Shown here piece after piece: positions 57,965 to 64,000 of a stretch of 64,000 nucleotides of DNA. Position 1 is the stretch's first letter. The number at the start of each line of letters is the position of its first letter. The notes below the pieces were generated by a model. It had not been told where the DNA came from. It was given only the letters and a program-made list of their open reading frames with translations, and ran no database searches. Origin of the DNA: Lachnospiraceae bacterium (GTDB lineage: Bacteria > Bacillota > Clostridia > Lachnospirales > Lachnospiraceae); NCBI GenBank assembly GCA_017935565.1, contig JAGBHK010000002.1:55973-119972 (forward strand), read 5' to 3'. The position numbers and the translations under genes were made by a program.

Positions 57965-59032
57965 ATGCAGATTAAACTCGGAGAAAAAATAAAAGAATTA
58001 CGAAAAAGAGACGGCAGAAAACAAGAGGATTTGGCAAATGCTTTAGGCGTCACAGCACAGGCTGTTTCTCGTTGGGAATCAAACGGTGGTTATCCTGATA
58101 TGAGTATGATTCCTGCCATCGCAAATTATTTCCATACCACAATAGATGCCTTGTTTGGCTACAACAACGACCGAGACAAAAAAATAAAAGATTATATCCA
58201 AAAAGGAAATAGGCTCCTTACAGGCAATGATAGTGACATAGCAGAATGTATTTGTTTTATGAAAGAGGCCCTTGTAGAATTTCCCGCAGAACCAGAATTA
58301 CAAATGTGCTTAGCTTATGCATTAAAATTAAAAGGGCTCAAAGAAACTGACAAACCCAATATATATTTGAAAGAAGCTGCTTATCTTTATGAAGAATTGT
58401 CAAAACAAAATAACGACGTTATTATTCCTCTTTTAGATACATACTCTATGATGGGTGAATATGATAAAGCCGAAAAAAAGGCTTTGGAACAACCTAAAGT
58501 CAGAATGAGTAGAGAAGTTTTATTAGCACCACTTTTCAATGAAAAGAATGGCAAACAATATCAAGGCGAAGCTATATTATCACTGCTTCATGAGTTAAGA
58601 TATGCAATCGAATTCGCAGTAACCAAAAACGAAAAATTAGCGAATTCTAAAGAGGGTATTGATATTCTCTTATCAATTCATCACCTATATGAAAGAATCT
58701 TTGGCGAAAAATGTTATGGCAAATTTCATAGCGATTTTTGCATGAATTATTTATCCTGCGCACGAATTGCTTGTAATATCAAAGATTATGATAATGCCCT
58801 TAAATATTTTGATTCCGCTTTTATACACTATACAAATTATTTAGAACTGCAACACGATGAATGTTTTAAAAATGATCATTTCGATGCGCCGCTACTCACT
58901 TCAGTTAATAATACAGCAATTCCTGTTGTCATGCTTAAATCTGAGTATTTTAAAGATATTCTTTCATGTATGCCAGAAGATATAAGTTCACAAATTAGGA
59001 CTAATTCTAGATATATAACATTATTTAATTAA
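57965..59032 (+). CDS. XRE-family regulator with helical sensor region
   Basis: 355 residues. Helix-turn-helix (about 5-60): DGRKQEDLANALGVTAQAVS then RWESNGGYPDMSMI. Residues 85-340 are TPR-like pairs (FPAEPELQMCLAYALKLKGL, NIKDYDNALKYFDSAFIHYT). It belongs to the same type as the minus-strand gene at 19658 but the two share mainly the HTH. AGGAGG precedes the ATG; the upstream region has a consensus promoter and a dyad. No target gene is evident. Confidence 0.88.
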   Translation: MQIKLGEKIKELRKRDGRKQEDLANALGVTAQAVSRWESNGGYPDMSMIPAIANYFHTTIDALFGYNNDRDKKIKDYIQKGNRLLTGNDSDIAECICFMKEALVEFPAEPELQMCLAYALKLKGLKETDKPNIYLKEAAYLYEELSKQNNDVIIPLLDTYSMMGEYDKAEKKALEQPKVRMSREVLLAPLFNEKNGKQYQGEAILSLLHELRYAIEFAVTKNEKLANSKEGIDILLSIHHLYERIFGEKCYGKFHSDFCMNYLSCARIACNIKDYDNALKYFDSAFIHYTNYLELQHDECFKNDHFDAPLLTSVNNTAIPVVMLKSEYFKDILSCMPEDISSQIRTNSRYITLFN

Positions 59033-59038
59033 CTATTT

Positions 59039-59073
59039 AAGCCCCATCTATTCCAAGAATAGACGGGGCTTTT
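59039..59073. terminator. Terminator of the XRE gene, probably bidirectional
   Basis: Near-perfect 13-bp stem AGCCCCATCTATTC/GAATAGACGGGGCT followed by TTTTG on the plus strand. It also lies just beyond the minus-strand HTH-receiver gene, whose stop is at 59083. Confidence 0.85.
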
Positions 59074-59082
59074 GCCAAAATC

Positions 59083-59709
59083 TTAACACATTCTCTCTAT
59101 AATACTTCCTGCCGCAAAAGGCTTTGCCACAAATCCATCAGTTCCAAGTTCTAGAGTTCTTCTTACATTATCTTCTGTACATTTTGCTGATAACATAATT
59201 ATTTTCAACTTTGGATATTTCTCTCTAATTACCTCCAAAGTTTCTATACCATCCATCACTGGCATTGCAATATCTAAAATACATATATCAACCTCTTCAT
59301 TTTCAAGAAAATCTAAACATTCTTTTCCATCCTTGGTTTCATATATCTCATGTCCTTCTTTAGAAAGTATGTCTTTTAACATCCTGCGCATAAAATCAGA
59401 ATCGTCAACAACTAATACTTTCTTTGTTTTCCCAACCTTACCTGGAATATAATCAAAAATGCTGTCTATTTGACTTTGATTTAATGGTTCCTCAGGAGTA
59501 CTTTTTACAATATTCTCACACCCAAGTAACTTATCAGCAGATACATCCAAATATTTTGATATATGAGGAATCATTGCAACATCCGGATAAGATATTCCTG
59601 TTTCCCACCTAGAAACCGCCTGTGGTGTTATATTTAATGCGTTGGCCATTTCCTCTTGTGTTATGTTTTTAGCCAAACGATGTTTCTTTATTACTTCTCC
59701 AATTACCAT
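59083..59709 (-). CDS. XRE helix-turn-helix fused to a receiver domain
   Basis: 208 residues. N-terminal XRE HTH (about 5-65): KNITQEEMANALNITPQAVS then RWETGISYPDVAMIPHISKY. C-terminal REC domain (about 92-208): LVVDDSDFMRRMLKDILSKE, phosphoacceptor Asp in CILDIAMPVMDGIETL, then LSAKCTEDNVRRT and the Lys in FVAKPF. All receiver residues are present, so it could be controlled by phosphorylation. The order is reversed from normal response regulators. No histidine kinase is nearby. An extended -10 promoter is at 59747-59775. Confidence 0.9.
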   Translation of the reverse strand: MVIGEVIKKHRLAKNITQEEMANALNITPQAVSRWETGISYPDVAMIPHISKYLDVSADKLLGCENIVKSTPEEPLNQSQIDSIFDYIPGKVGKTKKVLVVDDSDFMRRMLKDILSKEGHEIYETKDGKECLDFLENEEVDICILDIAMPVMDGIETLEVIREKYPKLKIIMLSAKCTEDNVRRTLELGTDGFVAKPFAAGSIIERMC

Positions 59710-59746
59710 TTTGCCACCTCCATATTGTGTTAAATTTCATATGCAA

Positions 59747-59775
59747 ATTGTAGCAAATGAATGTGTGAATGTCAC
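59747..59775 (-). promoter_or_regulatory. Extended -10 promoter of the HTH-receiver gene
   Basis: Minus-strand GTGACA (59775-59770), 17-base spacer, TACAAT (59752-59747) with TGC directly before it (extended -10). Confidence 0.65.
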
Positions 59776-59825
59776 TCAATTGGTAATTGATTTGTTATTA
59801 TATGTACCTCAATCCTTGTATTTCA

Positions 59826-60638
59826 TTACAAATTAATCGTCTCCAAAAAATCTTGAATCATCTTAAACGCAACTCCAACATCCATCTGCAACCAATTTCT
59901 GTCTCCAGAATTCTCTACATTTTTTTTAAACTGACTATTAGAAAAAATAAGTGCTATTCTTCTTCGCACGCTATCCATATCCATTTCTTTCATAGATGGT
60001 TCGTCAATAATATATATCTTTATACAATCTGAAAGTTTTGACATATCCACATGGTTTATCAAATAACAAAAATCGAAGATATCCTTATATCTTGTCGAAA
60101 AAGGACCAAATCTTAATAACGATCTTAGTTTTTCCGCAAAAATCTGCTCACAGGAATTAATCAGCAAACTAGCACCCTCATCATCCATACACACATCAAA
60201 ACAATATTCGTCCTGCTCTATCTTCACATTCGCATGAACCCCAATATCAATCTTACTCTCAATAGAATTCCCAACGCTATCCCTAATTACAATAAATACA
60301 CGCTTACCACTATACTCTTGCTGAGATAGTTGCTCAATCTTATTACCTTTAATTTCAATTGTGATTCCATCTAAGGAATTTAATTTGGAAATAAAATGTC
60401 GTATCGAATCATCTTCCAATGAATATCGTATAAAATCTAAGTCCAAATCTTCTGTAGCCCTTCTCAGATTTCCTGTAATACTACGCATTACAACACCACC
60501 CTTTATTGTTACATTCCGTCCCAAATCGCTTTTTTCAACAGCCTTAAGTACAATATCCTGACAAACTCTCGCATCGGCATTTCGGTCTGAATAACCGGCA
60601 TCTATATATTTTTCCGACATTTTTTCCAAATTTATCAT
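59826..60638 (-). CDS. abiEii: AbiEii toxin (nucleotidyltransferase) of a type IV toxin-antitoxin system
   Basis: 270 residues of the DUF1814/AbiEii family. The nucleotidyltransferase core reads VTIKGGVVMRSITGNLRRAT then EDLDLDFI, the GG...R.T.DLD pattern, with a basic region and SLLRFGPFSTRYKDIFDFC later. AbiEii toxins modify a cellular target using nucleotides (tRNA CCA-end modification is known for related toxins). Its ATG overlaps the AbiEi stop (TAATG) and has GGAGG upstream, so the pair is coupled. Confidence 0.93.
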   Translation of the reverse strand: MINLEKMSEKYIDAGYSDRNADARVCQDIVLKAVEKSDLGRNVTIKGGVVMRSITGNLRRATEDLDLDFIRYSLEDDSIRHFISKLNSLDGITIEIKGNKIEQLSQQEYSGKRVFIVIRDSVGNSIESKIDIGVHANVKIEQDEYCFDVCMDDEGASLLINSCEQIFAEKLRSLLRFGPFSTRYKDIFDFCYLINHVDMSKLSDCIKIYIIDEPSMKEMDMDSVRRRIALIFSNSQFKKNVENSGDRNWLQMDVGVAFKMIQDFLETINL

Positions 60639-61177
60639 TACAGTACCTCCATCTGTATAATAGCAAGCACTTTATTACTCTTCGGAGCCATCAATGCATA
60701 ATCCTGAATTTTCTGCATATCCAATTTAGGAAGCATTTTTCTATAATTCAAAATTATTTCCTTGTAATAATCAAAAGGTAACTTACTTTTATACCTCACA
60801 AGTTCAATAAGCATACGTTCCTTATTATAAATTCTAATATCATAACCTTTATAATCAGCCGTTTCAATTCCTTCTTCAAAAAAATCATCCTGAACGAAAT
60901 ATTGTTTTACTTTTCCATCTCTGATTTTCGCTGCATCACGCGTTGTTGCGAGTTCACATTCATCTGGTATCACATCGGTTAACCCGTGAAAGTAAAAAGC
61001 ACTTTTCATAGTTAAAACCGCGTTAGGATATTTATACGTAAACACCGCAATCTCAGGAACATACTTTTTTTCCGAATATACACCTTTACAAATTTTATAC
61101 AATTCTCCATTTTCAATTTTTTTCTCAATATAATAATCCGACCCGTATTTTTCAAGACATTCCGCACGTGTTTTCAT
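60638..61177 (-). CDS. abiEi: AbiEi antitoxin and autorepressor
   Basis: 179 residues. N-terminal winged helix (about 1-65): TRAECLEKYGSDYYIEKKIE then NGELYKICKGVYSEKKY. The C-terminal AbiEi domain continues with VLTMKSAFYFHGLTDVIP and RIYNKERMLIELVRYKSKLP. The AbiEi protein represses its own promoter by binding inverted repeats. ATG 61177 follows AAGGAG by 9 bases; the 12-codon upstream extension is rejected. Two inverted repeats flank the promoter (61206-61232, 61289-61319). Confidence 0.93.
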   Translation of the reverse strand: MKTRAECLEKYGSDYYIEKKIENGELYKICKGVYSEKKYVPEIAVFTYKYPNAVLTMKSAFYFHGLTDVIPDECELATTRDAAKIRDGKVKQYFVQDDFFEEGIETADYKGYDIRIYNKERMLIELVRYKSKLPFDYYKEIILNYRKMLPKLDMQKIQDYALMAPKSNKVLAIIQMEVL

Positions 61178-61205
61178 AACTTTCAACTCCTTATTTTGAA
61201 TTTTT

Positions 61206-61232
61206 ATCCGCACTCCGAAATGTTTTGCGGAT
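61206..61232. promoter_or_regulatory. AbiEi operator, promoter-proximal copy
   Basis: ATCCGCA (61206-61212) and TGCGGAT (61226-61232), an inverted repeat with a 13-base centre, between the -10 box and the abiEi start. Core identical to the distal copy. Confidence 0.75.
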
Positions 61233-61242
61233 GCTTTTCTAA

Positions 61243-61272
61243 ATTGTACTACATACAGAATTCATATGTCAA
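61243..61272 (-). promoter_or_regulatory. Promoter of the abiE operon
   Basis: Minus-strand TTGACA (61272-61267), 18-base spacer and TACAAT (61248-61243), between the two inverted repeats. Confidence 0.8.
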
Positions 61273-61288
61273 TATTTAATTCAAAAAA

Positions 61289-61319
61289 ACATCCGCATTT
61301 TATATTATTCTGCGGATGT
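61289..61319. promoter_or_regulatory. AbiEi operator, promoter-distal copy
   Basis: ACATCCGCA (61289-61297) and TGCGGATGT (61311-61319) with a 13-base centre, flanked by runs of A and T. The A/T flanks also make it look like a bidirectional terminator, so it may have both roles. Confidence 0.7.
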
Positions 61320-61360
61320 TTTTTTAATTAAATATTGCCATATGGCTTAATTGTTACAAA

Positions 61361-61477
61361 CTAGAACTGATTGAAATCTCTTATTTCATCTAACCTATCA
61401 AGCATAGGCTCAGGATTTTTAGTACAAAAAGCAAGACAGTCAACAAAAGCAGGCGACAATTTGTATCTTGTCACCTG
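61361..61477 (-). pseudogene. Orphan C-terminal coding fragment
   Basis: A 38-codon open frame with a GTG but no ribosome-binding site, preceded in frame by TAG. It reads VTRYKLSPAFVDCLAFCTKN then PEPMLDRLDEIRDFNQF, a protein-like composition in a gap that otherwise holds none. Family not recognised. The frame contains the terminator stem at 61449-61479. Probably the tail of a gene lost upstream. Confidence 0.45.
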
Positions 61478-61479
61478 CT
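61449..61479 (-). terminator. Terminator after the anion permease gene
   Basis: 12-bp stem AGCAGGTGACAA/TTGTCGCCTGCT with one mismatch and an 8-nt loop, followed on the minus strand by TTTTGTTG. About 55 bases after the permease stop codon. Confidence 0.7.
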
Positions 61480-61531
61480 AAGGATAATATCCGTTCTATT
61501 TCCTGAATTTATAATCATTTTTATTTTTTTA

Positions 61532-62650
61532 CTATCTCATCAACACATTCCACTCTGTCATAAACAGTAACAAAATGAATAAAAACGCAAAATTGAATGC
61601 TGAAAACTGTAACACATATCTTTTAGTTTTCCCCGCATTATGCTTACTATACTCTCTCAATGTTATAAGACTGGCAAGGGATGCCACAAGGCTACCAACA
61701 CCACCAATATTAACTCCAAGAAGCAACTCTACATAATTATCTGTAAACTGTGACAACAAAATCGCTGAAGGAACATTGCTAATAAACTGACATGACAATG
61801 CACTAACAACAAGTGTATTCTTTTCAAGAAGCCAACCAAAGAATTCCTGAACAACCTCAATTCTCGCCATATTTCCAGAGAAAATGAAGAAGAATACAAA
61901 TGTAAATAACAATGGATAATCAACCATCTTAAGTGCCTTTCTATCAGCAAACATAAGCACTGCCGGAATAATTACCAATCCTAAGACATATGGAACTCCA
62001 CGAAATACGATGGCAATAGCCAATGCAAACAATACAAGGTACAACGCCAATCTCTTTTTATTGATTGAAAACTTCTCATCATCAAGCACTAAAGGTTCTG
62101 GCTTAGTAAACACTATACAACAAATCGTAATCAATATTATTGATACAATAAATGCCGGCGCCATTATCATAACAAATTCATTATTTGGAATATCAAATTT
62201 CGAATACAAATATAAGTTCTGTGGATTGCCAAATGGTGTCAACATACCGCCTAAATTAGCAGCAATATTCTGCATTATAAATACAAATGCCATATATTTT
62301 TCGTTATTTGTTGATTTCAAAACTATGTATCCAAGTGGCAAAAATGTAAGTAAAGCCATATCATTTGCAATAAGCATTGAGCCAATAAATGTTATGTACA
62401 CAAGCGCTATAACGCTCATTCTTACATTATGAGTCAATTCTACTATGTTACGGGCAAGCATATAAAAGAAATTAATATTCTTTAATGCGCACACAACTGC
62501 CAACACGCAAAACAAACATGTCAATGTCTTGAAATCAAAATATCCAAGATACGCTCTATCAGGTGGCACGATTATACTTGTGATAACTGCTGCCACAAAG
62601 GCAATAACCATTACTACGTTTTTCTTAACAAATGACTTTACTTTCTCCAT
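61532..62650 (-). CDS. ArsB/NhaD-type (SLC13-like) anion permease
   Basis: 372 residues, about ten membrane helices. The motif NLGGMLTPFGNPQNLYLYSK is the signature loop of the ion transporter superfamily, with a second related loop around FISNVPSAILLSQFTDNYVE near residue 300. Related to citrate, arsenite and Na+/H+ transporters; no arsenic genes nearby. Somewhat shorter than SLC13 relatives. GGAG before the ATG. Upstream is the carB end. Confidence 0.86.
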   Translation of the reverse strand: MEKVKSFVKKNVVMVIAFVAAVITSIIVPPDRAYLGYFDFKTLTCLFCVLAVVCALKNINFFYMLARNIVELTHNVRMSVIALVYITFIGSMLIANDMALLTFLPLGYIVLKSTNNEKYMAFVFIMQNIAANLGGMLTPFGNPQNLYLYSKFDIPNNEFVMIMAPAFIVSIILITICCIVFTKPEPLVLDDEKFSINKKRLALYLVLFALAIAIVFRGVPYVLGLVIIPAVLMFADRKALKMVDYPLLFTFVFFFIFSGNMARIEVVQEFFGWLLEKNTLVVSALSCQFISNVPSAILLSQFTDNYVELLLGVNIGGVGSLVASLASLITLREYSKHNAGKTKRYVLQFSAFNFAFLFILLLFMTEWNVLMR

Positions 62651-62722
62651 TTCAAACTCCTAAAATATTAGTTTTTCACACAGTAATCAATATTATTACT
62701 TTTTAAAAGTAAGGTCAAGTAG

Positions 62723-62785
62723 TTAGAAATTATTTTTATATAAATTTTGATAAGATTTATAGACTCTTTCATCATACCACTTCAT
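62723..62785 (-). CDS. Possible 20-residue peptide downstream of carB
   Basis: ORF MKWYDERVYKSYQNLYKNNF starting two bases after the carB stop. GGAG in the carB end serves as a ribosome-binding site. No family recognised. It could be a chance ORF, a start remnant, or a real small peptide coupled to carB. Confidence 0.25.
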   Translation of the reverse strand: MKWYDERVYKSYQNLYKNNF

Positions 62786-62787
62786 AA

Positions 62788-64000
62788 TTACTCCAATTCC
62801 GTTATTGATGATACACCTATAGTTATCTCTTCTAGAACATCAAGCAATACTCTGACAGTATCTAAAGAAGTGAACATAGTAACATTATTCTCTATGGCAG
62901 TTCTTCTGATTGCCAAACCATCTTCATAATGGATACCGGATAAAATTGCTCGAGTGTTAATTACATAACTTACATATCCAGCACGTATTGCCTCTAGAAT
63001 TTCTGTACTTTTTTCGCTCAGTTTTCTGCGAATACGTGTACGAATGCCATGTGACTTTAAAAACTCACCAGTTCCCACTGTTGCTTCAATGTTAAATCCC
63101 ATATCATAAAACCTCTTTACAAGAGGCAACGCTTCCTCTTTATCCTCGTCTGCCAACGTAACTACTACTGTTCCGTAGTTCTGCATCTTAACACCAGAAG
63201 CTATCAAAGCCTTATACATAGCACGCGGAAGTTTTTCATCATAGCCAATTGCTTCACCTGTAGATTTCATTTCCGGTGACAGATATGCATCCATACCATT
63301 TAGCTTTGCAAAAGAGAATGCAGGTGCTTTTACATACCATCTCTTTTTTTCTTTCGGATAGATAATATTAATTCCCTGTTCCTTCAAACTTTTACCAAGA
63401 ATTACTTTTGTCGCAATATCAGCAAGGGGATATCCGGTTGCTTTTGACAAAAACGGAACAGTTCTCGAAGAGCGTGGATTTACCTCAATAATATATACGT
63501 TCTCATCCTTATCCACAATGAACTGGATGTTAAACAATCCGATAATTCCAATTCCGATGCCCAGTTTTTTTGCATACTCCAATATGGTATTTTTCACTTT
63601 ATCTGAAATACTAAAGGTTGGATATACACTGATGGAATCTCCCGAATGTACTCCAGTTCTTTCCACAAGTTCCATAATTCCCGGAACAAACACATCCTTT
63701 CCATCACAAATAGCATCAATTTCCACTTCTTTTCCGCAAATATATTTATCTACTAACACTGGCTTATCTTCATCAATCTCCACAGCAGTTTTTAAATAGT
63801 GACGCAAATGTTCTTCTTTAGCTACAATCTGCATAGCTCGTCCACCCAGTACAAAGCTAGGACGTACAAGCACCGGATATCCAATTTCCTCTGCTGCCTT
63901 TACACCGTCTTCAATATTGATAACAGCCTGTCCTTTAGGTTGCGGAATAGCAAGCTCCGACAGAAGTTTCTCAAATGCATCTCTGTTTTCTGCCTTTTCA
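62788..64000 (-). CDS. carB: Carbamoyl-phosphate synthase large subunit, C-terminal part
   Basis: Partial gene: the frame is open to the right edge, and only the last 404 residues are inside the window. PVLVRPSFVLGGRAMQIVA belongs to the second ATP-grasp domain; IEVNPRSSRTVPFLSKATGY is its metal-binding end. The final domain (about the last 140 residues) is the MGS-like allosteric region with RRKLSEKSTEILEAIRAGYV. CarB makes carbamoyl phosphate for arginine and pyrimidine synthesis with CarA. No neighbouring pyr or arg gene is visible. Confidence 0.97.
   Translation of the reverse strand, partial: EKAENRDAFEKLLSELAIPQPKGQAVINIEDGVKAAEEIGYPVLVRPSFVLGGRAMQIVAKEEHLRHYLKTAVEIDEDKPVLVDKYICGKEVEIDAICDGKDVFVPGIMELVERTGVHSGDSISVYPTFSISDKVKNTILEYAKKLGIGIGIIGLFNIQFIVDKDENVYIIEVNPRSSRTVPFLSKATGYPLADIATKVILGKSLKEQGINIIYPKEKKRWYVKAPAFSFAKLNGMDAYLSPEMKSTGEAIGYDEKLPRAMYKALIASGVKMQNYGTVVVTLADEDKEEALPLVKRFYDMGFNIEATVGTGEFLKSHGIRTRIRRKLSEKSTEILEAIRAGYVSYVINTRAILSGIHYEDGLAIRRTAIENNVTMFTSLDTVRVLLDVLEEITIGVSSITELE

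Noticed and set aside
61206-61319. Four copies of ATCCGCA/TGCGGAT in about 110 bases could hint at a CRISPR-like array.
   Set aside because: They form two inverted pairs around a promoter with no spacer units, so operators are the better reading.
62010-62432. A 140-codon plus-strand frame opposite the anion permease.
   Set aside because: Shadow of a membrane protein gene; hydrophobic pattern mirrors the opposite strand.

Overview
The window looks like chromosome from a low-GC Firmicute, most likely a gut or rumen Lachnospiraceae member. The basis is AT-rich DNA, strong GGAGG ribosome-binding sites, typical clostridial families (flavodiiron protein, Cys_rich_KTR, holin-like toxins, DUF4037, TipA-type MerR) and a scatter of plant-polysaccharide glycosidases (GH51, GH2, GH5-like, GH43). 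No species is named because nothing here fixes it. No tRNA, rRNA, CRISPR array, transposase or integrase was seen. Almost every gene lies on the minus strand. The plus-strand exceptions are a LysR regulator at the left edge, a ToxN toxin, a 27-residue holin-like toxin and one XRE regulator.

Region by region. 1-8.4 kb: LysR regulator, PQ-loop protein, membrane M50-type peptidase, sigma factor with a very long C-terminal extension, then arabinofuranosidase (abfA) with araM. 8.4-9.2 kb: complete type III toxin-antitoxin locus (repeat RNA, terminator, ToxN). 9.2-12.2 kb: run of small enzymes (metallopeptidase-like, ArsC/Spx-like, two Nudix, two GNAT). 12.3-19.2 kb: GH2, Lon-like protease, GH5-like glycosidase, phosphoesterase, mini-kinase. 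19.3-19.65 kb: type I toxin-antitoxin locus. 19.7-30 kb: regulators, flavodiiron protein, TPR-DUF4037 protein, HTH-kinase fusion, a structured RNA next to a DUF3800 start remnant, chemoreceptor and HD-GYP protein. 30-42 kb: tightly packed single-domain enzymes (many GNATs, phosphotransferase, DinB, VOC, hydrolase), a TetR/KTR pair, an ABC transporter with a MerR regulator, and a RhuM fragment. 42-51.4 kb: rsgA paralogue behind a long attenuator-like leader, radical SAM enzyme, KilA-N, a second type I toxin-antitoxin locus, HAD, TspO, GH43 and ORF6N. 51.4-64 kb: GNAT, HAD, an ABC-F ATPase with a leader-peptide attenuator, DUF2798, kinase, MATE pump, two XRE regulators (one fused to a receiver domain), the AbiE type IV toxin-antitoxin pair with paired operators, an anion permease and the 3' part of carB.

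Three themes stand out. First, there are four toxin-antitoxin loci of three types within 64 kb (III, I, I, IV), three of them with recognisable RNA or operator logic. Second, RNA leaders that look like conditional terminators precede an ABC-F ATPase and an RsgA paralogue, both ribosome-acting factors, which suggests induction when translation is disturbed. Third, gene remnants (DUF3800 start, GNAT tail, RhuM middle, an orphan C-terminus) together with strings of monocistronic small enzymes indicate accessory DNA that turns over rapidly. All functional statements rest on sequence reading and recalled family knowledge; no database search was run.
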